DNA from: Pseudomonas sp. MIACH
GTDB taxonomy: Bacteria > Pseudomonadota > Gammaproteobacteria > Pseudomonadales > Pseudomonadaceae
NCBI RefSeq assembly: GCF_001269925.1
Contig: NZ_LHVO01000063.1
Span: forward strand, 186,001-250,000
Direction of reading: 5' to 3'
Length of the DNA stretch: 64,000 nt
The first letter of the stretch is position 1. The number at the start of each line of letters is the position of its first letter. The position numbers were made by a program, and so were the translations under genes. Of the stretch, positions 34,501 to 45,200 are shown piece by piece. The notes beneath the pieces are model-generated. The model was not told where the DNA came from and searched no databases. It was given only the letters and a program-made list of their open reading frames with translations.

Positions 34501-34943
34501 GCCTGCCCTTCGACCTGGTGGTCTCGGCACTCGCGCCGGAACGCCGCGCGGGTCACTCGCCGCTGTTCCAGGTCAAGTTGAACTACCAACCGTCACGCGT
34601 GACGCCGAGCGTTATCGCCGGCGCCCAATTGTCGGCGCTGGACGTCGCACAAGCGCCGGGCGACTTCCATCTGGTGCTCGACCTGGTGCACGGCAGCGCG
34701 GGTATCGAGGCGAACCTCAAGTATCGCGGCGAGTACTTCGACCAGGACCGGGCATTGCGCCTGCAACATGTGTGGACACGCCTGCTCGACGAAACCCGCC
34801 CGCTTCTGGACGAACCCCTGTCGGTCATCACGCAATGCATCAATAACTGGGACCAGACTTTCCAACGCGAACGCCAGCAGGCCCAGGCCCAGGCCGGTCG
34901 CGGCCAGTTGATGCAAACCAAACGTCGCTCCCTGCCCCTTTAA
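31515..34943 (+). CDS. Starter protein: fatty acyl-AMP ligase - carrier - condensation
   Basis: 1142 residues. About 1-575 is a fatty acyl-AMP ligase (YTSGSTGTPKGVEVRQRNL, WLPLYHDMGLIGG, SPGYGQAEATL, RLKDLLILNGRNLYPHDIE), which loads a free fatty acid as acyl-AMP. Near 600-665 is a carrier with GLGLDSISV (Ser about 628). About 690-1100 is a condensation domain with HHIAFDG near 820 that would join the acyl chain to the first amino acid. The protein ends in a charged tail (QRERQQAQAQAGRGQLMQ, then KRRSLPL) that may dock to the next protein. The in-frame GTG at 31503 overlaps the hydroxylase stop and is an alternative start. Confidence 0.93.
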   Translation: MSSFNHWIEVLEANALHFPQRAALHFLPDGVEIGETLTFAQLHEQSQSLAAALQSRYAPGDRVLLMLPSSLDYARAFCACLYAGLIAVPLFAPPSRKPRHLERVRNVVVDAAPALILAPADHCQGLLELVEHRVEVMTVQDLGTPPASAWQRPPTDSASVAFLQYTSGSTGTPKGVEVRQRNLIANVELMRQAYGFDEHGGMVNWLPLYHDMGLIGGLLAPLYSGMPCYLMASQTFVNAPSTWLQALSRYRATASFAPNFAYALCNRVVSDTLIAQLDLSAWQHAINGAEPIHPGTLDAFAQRFAACGLNPLAISPGYGQAEATLCVSATPADALPVVLRLDKAVLETGRAALALADTPAVEFVACGFPQALHSIAIANPQTFERCAPDEVGEVWLQGPSNAEAYWKNPEASREAFAAQIVGEPGHYLRSGDLGFMHEGQVVICGRLKDLLILNGRNLYPHDIEFAITDSEPGIRTGRIAAFSQMDPLLGREKLVIVAEPQRKFVDPQHHPALFASLQNAVREAADCGIDQIVLVEAGTIPMTTSGKIARQGARKQLAAGTLSIIAQSGGQSAVPVDTISLSELKQRASQAPASAYAACRQWLEQTLREVNPYIAVEVESSLIGLGLDSISVADFAARLQQDLGWSLDTQSLFGEQTLAEWAHALQHFLQQPRATREAPAAHMPSSNHRQSFAQSRLWFLRQLNPDDTRHNLVLQLKLHGPLDIETLALRLNTLVERHGVLRTVYRESATGPQQQVLPASPVALDWHDLRSQAEPQSLQTLNACLAREHATPLDLQAGPVLRAQLLSRSDQQHDLLLTLHHIAFDGRSAQILLAELAGSARAELPVQYLDFARWEANYWSPQRIAEQQDFWREHLAHIPQTLALGGPGQSHGEHSVNFTLPEATCQLLATLAREHGMTLFMLLLASYQLVIRQLGGQSQFLLGTDVSGRPLAEHHDVIGFFVNQLTLRCDLQGELTLAGFLARVRDQARLAYAHQGLPFDLVVSALAPERRAGHSPLFQVKLNYQPSRVTPSVIAGAQLSALDVAQAPGDFHLVLDLVHGSAGIEANLKYRGEYFDQDRALRLQHVWTRLLDETRPLLDEPLSVITQCINNWDQTFQRERQQAQAQAGRGQLMQTKRRSLPL

Positions 34944-34960
34944 CCGAGTTGGATGCCTTT

Positions 34961-36007
34961 ATGTCTATCGTGCCCCCATCGCCTCGCGCCCTCGGCGCCG
35001 TGCGTCGCAAAGCCATGAACGTCTCGGAACAGCAACTGGTCAGCGAGCGTCTGCTCAGCCCGGACCACGCCCTGCCGCTGGTGATCGAACCCGCCGTCAG
35101 TGGTGTCGATCTGGTTGCCTGGGCCACCCGCGAGCGCGAAAGCATCGAACAGAAGCTGCTCCAGTACGGCGCCGTGCTGTTCCGCGGTTTTTCGGTAGGG
35201 TCCGTGGAGCAGTTCGACCAGGTGATCGCCGCGCTCTCTCCCGGCGCACTGGAATACATGTTCCGCGCCTCGCCGCGCACCCGGGTCGGCGGCAACATCT
35301 ACACCTCGACCGACTACCCGGCCGACCAGATGATCTTTGCGCACAACGAACACTCCTATTCGCCGCGTTTCCCGCTGCGCCTGTTCTTCTATTGCCATCT
35401 TCCGTCCGAGACCGGTGGCGAAACGCCAATCGGCTCGACCCGTGCGGTGAAGTCGCGGATCAGCCCTGAAATCCAAGCGCGCTTCCGTGAGAAAGGCGTG
35501 TTGTACGTACGCAACTACGGCGATGGTTTCGGCCTGCCATGGCAAACCGTGTTCCAGTCCGAAGACCGCCAGGAAGTCGAGACCTACTGCGCCAGCGTTG
35601 GTATCGAAGTGGAATGGAAAGACAACAACCGCCTGCGCACTCGTCAGCGTGGCCCGGCAGTGGTGCGCCATCCGCGCACCGGCGAAGAGGTCTGGTTCAA
35701 CCACGCGACGTTCTTTCACATCAGCACCCTACCGCCGTCGATTCGCGACTCGCTGCAAAGCAACTTCACCGATCTTGACCTGCCGACCAACACCTTCTAC
35801 GGCGACGGCGAGGCCATCGAAGCCGATGTGCTGGAGTCGCTGCGCGCCGCTTACCTCGACTCACTGGTGAAGTTCAGCTGGCAGCAAGGCGACGTGTTGT
35901 TTATCGACAACATGCTCGCCGTGCACGGTCGCGAACCCTTTACCGGCAAGCGCGCCATCATGACCGGCATGGCGGAAGCCTTGCTGCAGAGCGACGTCGC
36001 CGTCTGA
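34961..36007 (+). CDS. SyrP/TauD-type Fe(II)/2-oxoglutarate dioxygenase, probable amino acid beta-hydroxylase (2)
   Basis: 348 residues with facial triad His128-x-Glu130 (FAHNEHSYS) and His322 (AVHGRE), and Arg331 for 2-oxoglutarate. It clearly shares a fold and motifs with the first hydroxylase (LFRGFSV, SETGGETPI, YVRNY, LPWQ.VF, RTRQR) but is well diverged, suggesting a different carrier-bound substrate. The ATG at 34961 follows GGA by 7 bases; a TTG at 34949 is in frame but unsupported. It sits directly before the protein holding a condensation-like interface domain and the His-coded adenylation domain, so His hydroxylation is the simplest guess. Not proven. Confidence 0.86.
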   Translation: MSIVPPSPRALGAVRRKAMNVSEQQLVSERLLSPDHALPLVIEPAVSGVDLVAWATRERESIEQKLLQYGAVLFRGFSVGSVEQFDQVIAALSPGALEYMFRASPRTRVGGNIYTSTDYPADQMIFAHNEHSYSPRFPLRLFFYCHLPSETGGETPIGSTRAVKSRISPEIQARFREKGVLYVRNYGDGFGLPWQTVFQSEDRQEVETYCASVGIEVEWKDNNRLRTRQRGPAVVRHPRTGEEVWFNHATFFHISTLPPSIRDSLQSNFTDLDLPTNTFYGDGEAIEADVLESLRAAYLDSLVKFSWQQGDVLFIDNMLAVHGREPFTGKRAIMTGMAEALLQSDVAV

Positions 36008-36117
36008 TTTCAACGGGTGCTCCGGTGATTGGCCGGTGGCGTGTCCTTTATTGACGGGCACGCCATGGCGCCGCTGGCGTGCCCCGCTTTCAAGCCCAAT
36101 TTCCAGTCGAGTTGAAC

Positions 36118-39100
36118 ATGAGCGGACTCCAAGGTTTTCGAATTTCGCCGCAGCAGGCTTCTGTGTACCCGCACATCAACGGCGCCACCGAACATCCGTT
36201 CTGTTGCCACTTGCAGTGGTGCGTTTCGCGGCCACTGCACGCCGACAGGCTAAGTCAGCGTCTCCAGGCCCTGGCCAGCGCCAGTGAAATCCTGCGCACG
36301 CGGCTGACGCCCGTGCCGGGCCTGCGGCATCCGGTCCAGGTGATCCACGACAGCGGTGCACCGACCGTCGCCGTGCAGGACCTGCGTCAGTTGAACGCCG
36401 CCGATCAAGCGGCTGTATTGAAGCGTCTCGCCACCGAATCGCGCGAGTGGTCCGAACCACTGGCCGTCACGCTGGTGCAGTTGTCGGATGAACAATGCCT
36501 GCTGGACCTCGCCGCTGCGAGCAGCCACTTCGACCTGCTCAGCCTGGAACACTTGGCCAATCTGTTGTTGCAGGACACCCCAGAGGATGTCAGCGAAGCC
36601 CTGCAATACGCCGACTACGCCGAGTGGCGCTGGAGCCTGGTGGAAGACGCCCCGGATCATCCGGGCGTGAGTTTCTGGAAGCCCCTGAGCGAAACCGAAC
36701 AACCGGCTTTGCAGCTGTCCCTTGAGTCCGTCAGCGGCCAAGGCTTTGCCCCGGCCCTCGTGCACTTGCCGCTGCCCCTTGAGCTTGCGCAAAACCCGGC
36801 TCTGTCGGCCAACCTGATGCTGACGGCCTGGGCGGCGGTGCTCGGACGTCTTGCCGGCCAGCAGCAAGTCCCGCTGACGCTGATCCATGAGAGCCGTGGT
36901 GCAGAACTGGAATTCGCCCTGGGCCTGTTCGAACAATGCCTGCCGCTGCGCATTGAGCTCGCTGCGCAGTCGACCCTGCTGGAGCAAAGCCGGCACGTCG
37001 GCGACATGATCGAGTGCGCGGTGGGCTGGCAGGACTATTACACCCTGAACCTGGACGGCGGCTATGCCTTCGCCTGGCGTGTGGGCGATGCCCGCGAACA
37101 CCATGCCAGTGCGGTGATGGCCCCGGTCAAGGCGTGCCTGAACATCCGCCAATTGCCCGACCGCCTACAGACCCACGTGGTGTTCGACCAACACCTGCTG
37201 AGCCACGAGGCCGCCACGTGCCTCGCCGAGCAATGGTTGCAACTGCTTCAGAGCGCGCTGGCCAACCCGCAACAGGACTGGGCACAGCTGCCGTTGAGCG
37301 GCCCGCTGCAAACACAGATCATCGCGACGCAAGCGGAATCGCCGGTCATCGAACAAGTGACCCTGGTTGAGCTGATTGCCCGCAAGGTCGCGCAACAGCC
37401 CGATGCGATTGCCCTGAGCGACCAGGATGGCGACCTCAGCTATGCCGACCTGGATGCCTGTGCAACGCATCTGGCGCGTCAGTTGGTGGCGGCCGGCATC
37501 GGCGCCGGCGTACCGGTCGGCATTCTGTTTGCGCGCAGCAACGCGGCCATTGTCGCCATGCTTGCGGTGCTCAAGGCCGGTGGTGCTTATGTCCCCGTTG
37601 ATCCTGCCTACCCCGCAGATCGCCGCGCCTACATGCTCGCCGACAGCGCCATTGCGCACATCGTGGTCAGCGCCGGGCTGGCCGACAGTGTGCCGGCCAG
37701 CCTGCGCCGATTCGTCCTCGACGACCTGACGCCGCCGAGCAGCCACGACCTGCCGCAACTGCCGATGCCAGGCGCGGATGACCTGGCCTACCTGATTTAC
37801 ACCTCGGGCTCCACCGGCGCACCCAAGGCCGTGGAAATCAGCCACGGCGCACTGAGCTACTCGACCCAGGTCCGCATGGCGGCCTATGACGCACCGGTGC
37901 GCGCGTATCTACTGCTGTCCTCGTTTGCCTTCGACAGCTCGGTAGCCGGGATTTTCTGGACCCTGGCCCAAGGCGGGCGCCTGGTCTTGCCCGCCCCCGG
38001 CGAAGAGCTGGACATGCCACGCCTGGCCCACCTGATCGGCCAGTATCAAGTCAGCCACGGACTGTCGTTGCCCTCGCTCTACCAGGCGCTGCTCGACCAG
38101 TTGCAGCGCACCCACGGCGCCGACAGTTTCGAGTGCTGGATCGTGGCCGGCGAAGCCTGCCCGCCTTCACTGGTCGCGCAACACCGTAAAACGCTGCCGC
38201 AGGCGCGCCTGGTCAACGAATACGGCCCCACCGAAGCCACGGTCTGGGCCACTTATGAGGTACTGGAGCCCAACCGCACGCTGACCATTGGCCGACCGAT
38301 TGCCGGCATGGACCTGCGCGTGCTGAACGAGCACGGCATCGCCAGCGGCATCGGCGAAACCGGCGAAATCGTCCTCGCCGGCCCGACGCTGGCACGCGGT
38401 TATCGAAATAAACCTGAAGAAACCGCCAAAGCCTTCGTCACTCTGGCCGACGGCACCCGCGCCTACCGCACGGGCGACCTCGCCTGCTGGCTGGCGGATG
38501 GACGCCTGGCGTTCCTCGGCCGCAAGGACCACCAGGTCAAGTTGCGCGGCTACCGCATCGAGCTCGGCGAAATCGAACGCCAACTGTGCAGCCACAGCGA
38601 CGTGCGCGAAGCGGCGGTGATCGTGCAGGAACACGCTGCCGGCAAACGCCTGCTCGCCTACATCCTCGCAGCTCATGGCTACGCGCCGGACTCCGAGGCG
38701 ATCAAGGGCTTCCTCGCCGAACGCCTGCCGTCCTACATGGTGCCGGCGAAGGTGCTGACCCTGGCGACCTTCCCGCGCACCCCCAACGGCAAGCTCGACA
38801 CCCGCCAATTGCCCGACCCGGACCAGCTCGACGAGAACAGCCATGTGGCCCCGCGCAATGCCATGGAAACCACCTTGCAAGCCATCGTCGGCAAAGTCCT
38901 GAAGCTGTCGAACGTGAGCGTCACCGAGAACTTCTTTGCCATCGGCGGCGACTCGATTCTCAGCCTGCAAGTGGTGGCGCAGGCCCATGAGCAAGGCATC
39001 GCGCTATCGGCCAAACACGTTTTCGAACGCCAGACCATCGCCGCCATGGCCGAAGTCGCGCAGCCACTGGTCGCGGGCGCGGCAGAAGCGCAGCCCGAGA

Positions 39101-39180
39101 GCACCGAGTTCAGCGCGTCAGGCCTGTCCGATGACGAAATGCAGGCGTTGATGGCCGAATTGAACGAGTCCGACCTGTGA
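36118..39180 (+). CDS. NRPS: interface-like domain - A(His) - carrier
   Basis: 1020 residues from the ATG at 36118. Residues 1-410 resemble a condensation domain (GFRISPQQASVYPH, ASEILRTRL, LQYADYAEWRW) but the HHxxxDG motif is replaced by ASSHFDLLSL, so it cannot condense. About 410-905 is adenylation: YTSGSTGAPK, FDSSVAG, NEYGPTEATVW, GYRIELGEIE. The pocket code read by hand is DSASIAEVWK, sharing six of ten positions with the bacitracin His code DSELTAEVCK, so His is predicted. The carrier FFAIGGDSILSL lies near 940. The condensation domain needed for this module is at the end of the previous protein. The degenerate domain fits the interface domain described for siderophore beta-hydroxylases. 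Confidence 0.9.
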   Translation: MSGLQGFRISPQQASVYPHINGATEHPFCCHLQWCVSRPLHADRLSQRLQALASASEILRTRLTPVPGLRHPVQVIHDSGAPTVAVQDLRQLNAADQAAVLKRLATESREWSEPLAVTLVQLSDEQCLLDLAAASSHFDLLSLEHLANLLLQDTPEDVSEALQYADYAEWRWSLVEDAPDHPGVSFWKPLSETEQPALQLSLESVSGQGFAPALVHLPLPLELAQNPALSANLMLTAWAAVLGRLAGQQQVPLTLIHESRGAELEFALGLFEQCLPLRIELAAQSTLLEQSRHVGDMIECAVGWQDYYTLNLDGGYAFAWRVGDAREHHASAVMAPVKACLNIRQLPDRLQTHVVFDQHLLSHEAATCLAEQWLQLLQSALANPQQDWAQLPLSGPLQTQIIATQAESPVIEQVTLVELIARKVAQQPDAIALSDQDGDLSYADLDACATHLARQLVAAGIGAGVPVGILFARSNAAIVAMLAVLKAGGAYVPVDPAYPADRRAYMLADSAIAHIVVSAGLADSVPASLRRFVLDDLTPPSSHDLPQLPMPGADDLAYLIYTSGSTGAPKAVEISHGALSYSTQVRMAAYDAPVRAYLLLSSFAFDSSVAGIFWTLAQGGRLVLPAPGEELDMPRLAHLIGQYQVSHGLSLPSLYQALLDQLQRTHGADSFECWIVAGEACPPSLVAQHRKTLPQARLVNEYGPTEATVWATYEVLEPNRTLTIGRPIAGMDLRVLNEHGIASGIGETGEIVLAGPTLARGYRNKPEETAKAFVTLADGTRAYRTGDLACWLADGRLAFLGRKDHQVKLRGYRIELGEIERQLCSHSDVREAAVIVQEHAAGKRLLAYILAAHGYAPDSEAIKGFLAERLPSYMVPAKVLTLATFPRTPNGKLDTRQLPDPDQLDENSHVAPRNAMETTLQAIVGKVLKLSNVSVTENFFAIGGDSILSLQVVAQAHEQGIALSAKHVFERQTIAAMAEVAQPLVAGAAEAQPESTEFSASGLSDDEMQALMAELNESDL

Positions 39181-39238
39181 TGGATTGCCCTCGTCGTCAT
39201 GCCGTTGCCGCAGCCCCTATTTTTGCAGGACGCTTTCA

Positions 39239-42200
39239 ATGACCACCGAAAAAACCACTGCCAACCCGATTGAAGACATCTATCCACTGTCGCCGTTGCA
39301 GCAAGGGATGTTGTTCCACTCGCTGCTGCACGAAGACTCCGGCGTGTATCTGATGCAGGATCGCTACCGCATCGGCGGCGCCATTGACGAGGTTGCGTTC
39401 CTCGAATCATGGCGCCAGGTCGTGGCGCTGCACCCTTCCCTGCGCGCCAGTTTCCAGTGGAAAACCCAGAAGCAACCGGTGCAGGTGATCCATCGCGAGG
39501 TCAAGGTGCCGCTCGACACCCTCGACCTGCGCGGCCTCGCGGCACACGAACAGCAAGCGCGAATCCGCACGTTGCTTGAAGAGGAACAGAAAGTCGGTTT
39601 CAACCTGTCGAAACCGCCGCTGATTCGCTTCCGGCTGGTGCGCCTGGCCGACGAAACCTACGAGTTCATTCGCAGCTTCCACCACATTCTGATGGACGCG
39701 TGGTGCATTTCCCTGGTGACCGTGGACTTCCTCAACGTCTACGAAGCACTGTGTAATGACCGCACGCCGGAACTCAAGAGCCCACGGCCGTTTCGCGACT
39801 ACATCCAGTGGCTGCAACGCCAGGACGCCGGCAAGGCCGAGCAGTTCTGGCGCCGCCAGCTACAGGGCCTCAATGCGCCGACCCCACTGACCGTGGACAA
39901 CGGCGTGGCCCGTGACCGCTACACAGACGCGGTCCTGGTGGACGACCAACTGATTCACCTGACTGAATCGCAAACCCAGGCGCTGGGCGCATTCTGTCGC
40001 GCCCAGCGCATCACCCCGAACACGTTCTTCCAGGGCGTCTGGTCGCTGCTGCTGTCGCGTTACAGCGGCCAACGTGAAGTCATCTTCGGTGTCACGGTCG
40101 CCGGGCGTCCGGCAGAACTGTCCGGCGTCGCAGAAATGATCGGCCTGTTCATCAACACCTTGCCGTTGCGCGTTTCGGTTGATCCCGATGCATCGCTGGG
40201 CGACTGGCTCAGCGCATTGCAAGGCGTGAACGTCGATATGCGCGACTTTGAACACACGCCGCTCACCGATATCCAGGGCTGGAGCGATTTCCCTCGCGGC
40301 GAAACCCTGTTCGACAGCATTCTGGTGTTCGAAAACGCCCCCATCGATGAACAGATTCTCGAAGGTGGTTTCCAGTTCAGCCTCGACGGCATGGACCACA
40401 GCGTGCATACGCACTACGGCCTGACCGTGGTGATTCTGCCCGGCGAGCAACTGGGCATTCGCGTGTCTTACGACCGTGAACGTTTCGACGCACCCGCCGT
40501 ACAACGCCTGCTCGGCCATATCGCCAGCCTCGTGCGCGACATGCTCGCCGCGCCTGACGCTCAGTTGGGCAGCTTCGAGCTGCTGGCGGCCGATGAGCGT
40601 CAGCAGTTGCTCGACGAATGGGCGGTCAACCCACACGACTTCCCCCTGGATAAAAGCTACGCCGAGCTGTTTGCCGCGCAAGTGGCCGAGCGCGGGGGCC
40701 AGGTTGCCGCCGTTTGCAACGGTGAGTCACTGACTTACCGCGAACTGGATCAGCGCGCCACGCGACTGGCCCACGCCTTGCGCGAAGCCGGTGCCGGCGA
40801 AGGCCAACTGGTCGCGCTGCTGGCGCCGCGCGGTCTTACGCTGTTGAGCATGATGATCGCCGTGTTCAAGACCGGCAGTGCGATGCTGCCGCTTGAGATC
40901 AATCATCCGCCGGAGCGTCTGCGCGAGATCATTGGCCTGTCCCGCGCGCCGTTACTGGTCGCCAGCGACGCGTGCAGTGCGTTGCTTGATCAGGTGCTCG
41001 GCGGTCTCGACCAGGCGCCCGAGGCGTTGTTCGCCGAAGCGTGTTTTGCCTCCGGCAACGATGCACCGCTGCCATGGCTCGGTCGCCCGGACAGCCTGGC
41101 CTACGTGCTGTTCACCTCCGGTTCGACGGGGACGCCCAAAGGCGTGATGATCGAGCAGCGCGGCATGCTCAATAATATCTTCGGCAAGGTGCCGTCCCTG
41201 GGACTGAACGCCGAGGCGCGGATTCCACAGACCGCATCGGTGGCCTTCGACATTTGCGTGTGGCAGTTACTCGCCGCGCCGGCGCTCGGCGCCACCGTCC
41301 ACATCCTCCCGGACGAAGTCGCGCACGACCCGCAACGCCTGCTGCATGTACTCGCCAGCGAACGCCTGAGTGTGCTGGAAATTGTGCCGAGCCTGATGCG
41401 CACCCTGCTCGCCCTGTGCCCCTGCGATCTGCACTTACCGGATCTGCGCTGGGTACTGCCAACCGGTGAAGCCCTGCCGCCGACCGTGGCCCGGGACTGG
41501 TTCGCACGTTTCCCCGATATCGCCCTGATGAACGCCTACGGCCCGGCCGAGTGCGCCGACGACGTGGCATTCCAACCGATCTTCCAAGCGCCGCACGCCG
41601 ACGTCAGCCACATGCCGATCGGCCGGCCAACCGCCAACAACCGCCTGTACGTCCTGGATGAGTACCTGCGTGCGGTACCGGTCGGTGTGGCCGGGGAAAT
41701 CTGTGTCGGGGGCGTGGGCGTGGGCCGTGGCTACCTGCACGATCCACAGCGCACCGCCGAGGCGTTCATCGACCACCCGCAACTGCAAGACCGCATCTAT
41801 CGCACGGGCGACCTCGGCCGCTGGCGTGCGGACGGCGTGATCGAATACCTGGGGCGGCGTGACCAACAAGTGAAACTGCGCGGCCACCGCATCGAACTGA
41901 CCGAAATCGAACACCGTCTGGCGCAACACCCGAATGTGCGTGAAGCCGCTGTGCTGCTCCGCGAAAACGCCTCGGGCGAAGCCTGGCTGGTCGCCTACTG
42001 GTCGGCGCATGACGCGACACTGGGCAACGAAGGGCTGACCGAGCACCTGCGCGCGCAATTACCGCCCTACATGGTGCCAGCGGCCTTCGTGTGCCTGGAG
42101 CGCTTGCCGCTCAACAACAACGGCAAGGTCGATCGCAAGGCACTCGCGGCCCAGGAACTGCACTGGGAAGCCGACACCCGGGAAAGCATTGCACCGCGAA

Positions 42201-45200
42201 ACGAACTGGAAGCTGCCGTGGCGAACGTCTGGGCTCAAGTGCTTGGGCGCGACAGCGTGGGCGTGGAAGACAACTTCTTTACCCTGGGCGGCCACTCGCT
42301 GTTGGCCACCCAGATCGTGGCGCGCCTGCGTGCGCACTTCAAACTCGACCTGCCGTTGCGCGTGTTGTTCGAGCAACCGACGGTCGCGTTGCTGGCCGTG
42401 GCCATCGCCGCACGTCAGGCCGCAGCTTCAACGCCGCCCGCCAGCGCCTCCCACGCGCTGAAAGCCCACAATCGCCCTGCGCTGCTGCCACTGTCCTTTT
42501 CACAACAACGCCTCTGGTTCATCGAGCAACTGACGCCGGGGACGACGCTGTTCAACATTCCGTTCGCCCTGCACCTCAACGGTGAACTCAACGTCGACGC
42601 GCTGCACGCCAGCCTCAATGACTTGCTGGTGCGCCATGAAATCCTGCGCACCGGCATTCGCAGCAACGACGGTGTGCCGTGCCAGCACATCAGCGATGCG
42701 CTGAGCATTGCGCTGCCGTTCGAGGATTTGTCCGCGCTGGCGAGCACCGCTCGCGAAGGCGCGCAGTTCAAGGCGTTGCAAGACACCTTCGAGCAGCCTT
42801 TCGACCTGACCCAGCCGCCACTGCTGCGCGCACGCCTGTTGCGCCTGGCGCCAGGGGAGCACGTGTTGGGCATCGCCCTGCATCACATGGTGTCGGACGC
42901 ATGGTCAGCCACCATCGCCCTGCGCGAACTGGCGCTGGGTTACCAAGCCCGCTGCGCTGGAAAACCTGCCGATCTTGCCCCCCTGCCGGTGCAATACGCT
43001 GACTTCGCCCTGTGGCAGCGCGAACACCTGCAAGGTGCCGAGCTCGCGCGTCAACTCGATTACTGGACCACCACGCTGGAGCGCCGCGACAGCGAAGGCA
43101 GCCCGTTGCTGGCCCTGCCGACAGACTACCCGCGGCCATCGGTGCAAACCTACCGCGCCGGCCTCGTGCAACGTGAGCTCAGCGCCGAGCTCAGTGGCCG
43201 GGTGCAAGCCTTTGCCAGCCGTTTGGGCACGACGCCGTTCACTGTGCTGTTTGCCGGTTTTGCCGTGTTGATGCACCGTTTGAGCGGCGATGCCACCGTG
43301 TTGATCGGCACCCCGGTCACCCACCGCGAACAAGCGGGCACCGAAGGCTTGCTTGGCATTTTGCTGAACAACCTGGCGATCCGCGCCGACTTCGAAGCCC
43401 AAGCCGACTTCACCGCAGTGGTCGGTCAAGTGGCCAAACGCTTGGGCGAAGGTCTGCAACATCAGGACCTGCCCTTCGAGCAATTGGTCGATAGCCTGCA
43501 ACTGCCACGCAGCCTCAGCCATGCACCGCTTTACCAGGTGATGGTTGCGCAGCAACTGGCGATGGAGTCGCAGTTGCGCTTCCCCGGGCTGGATTTCAAC
43601 GCCCTCGACACGCCGCTACGCCACAGCGAATGCGATCTGGACTTGCACGTGCTCTGTCCGGCCAATGCCCCTATTCAACTGGAGCTGATGTTCGCCCTCG
43701 ACCTGTTCGCCGCCGACAGTGCGCGCCAGACCCTTGCGCGCCTGGAACACCTGCTCGAACAGATGCTCGCCGAACCGCAACGTCCGGTGGCCGCCTTGCC
43801 GCTGCTGATGGCGGCGGAATGGCAGCGCACCGTGGTCGAGTGGAACCGCACCGACATGCAGGTGCCCCGGCACCTGACGTTCGCCCAATTGTTTGAGCAA
43901 CAGGCCGAACGCACGCCAGAACGCGATGCGTTGTGCTTCGAAGGGCAGCGCCTGAGCTACGCCGAACTGAACCGCCGCGCCAACCAGGTCGCACATTACC
44001 TGCGCAGCCGCGGCGTCGTGGCCAACAGTCCGGTGGCACTGTGTGTCGAACGTTCGCTGGAGCTGTTGATCGGTTTGCTGGGCATTCTCAAGGCCGGTGG
44101 CGCGTATGTGCCACTGGACCCGAGCTACCCGGTGGACCGCCTGGCCTACATGCTCGAAGACGCGCAACCGGCATTGTTCCTCGGCCAGCACGGTTTGCTG
44201 GAGCACCTGGGCGCCGCACTGCCACGCTTGCGCCTGGACAGCGATGCGAACCTGTTCGCCGATCAACCGGATGCCAACCCCGTGCCGCTGGCCGGGCCGG
44301 ACGACCTCGCCTACATCATGTACACCTCGGGTTCGACCGGGAAGCCCAAAGGTACCCTCGTCACCCAGGGGTCGGTGGTCAACCTGGCGTGGGCGCGAAT
44401 TCATGGGTTGTACCGCCGCTATACCGATCAGCCGATGCGCACCAGTTTCAACTACTCGTTCGCGTTCGACAGTTCGGTGGCCGAGCTGATTCTGCTGCTC
44501 GACGGCCACAGCCTGTATCTGACCCCGGAAGCGGTGCGCTACGACCCCGACGCCCTGGCAGCGTTTTTCCGCGAGACCCGCCTGGAGGCCTTCGAATGCA
44601 CCCCGGCGCAACTCAAGGCGTTGCTGGAAAGCGATGGCGTGCGCCGTGGCGAAGTGTACTTGCCGCGCTTTGTGCTGTTCGGCGGCGACGCCGTGGACGC
44701 GCAGCTCTGGCAACGACTGCCAGCGATTGCCGGCAGCCGCTTTTTCAACACCTACGGCCCGACCGAATGCACGGTGGATGCGACCGCTTGCGCGGTGGAT
44801 GACTTCCCGGCCCGCCCGATCATTGGCCGCCCGATAGCCAACGTACGGACCTACGTCCTCGATGCCTTCCTCAATCCGATGCCGGTGGGCGTTCCAGGGG
44901 AACTGCACATTGGCGGCGCCGGCGTGACGCGGGGTTATCTGAACCGCACCGAACAGACCGCCAAGGTGTTCATCAACGATCCGTTTTCGCCTCAGGCCGG
45001 TGCGCGGATGTACAAGTCCGGTGACCTGGTGCGCTGGCTGCCGGATGGCCAGCTCGAATACCTCGGGCGCATGGACCATCAGGTGAAAATCCGCGGTTTC
45101 CGCGTAGAACTGGGGGAAATCGAAGCCTTGATCGGCGCCCAGCCGGGTGTGCGTCAAGCCGTGGTGCTGGCCCGTGAAGACGTGCCCGGCGACAAACGCC

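Noticed and set aside
34800..36200. Possible frameshift splitting one NRPS, because a C domain ends one protein and its A domain starts another
   Set aside because: A complete hydroxylase gene lies between them, and the same split recurs at 62350-62392, so the arrangement is designed rather than broken.
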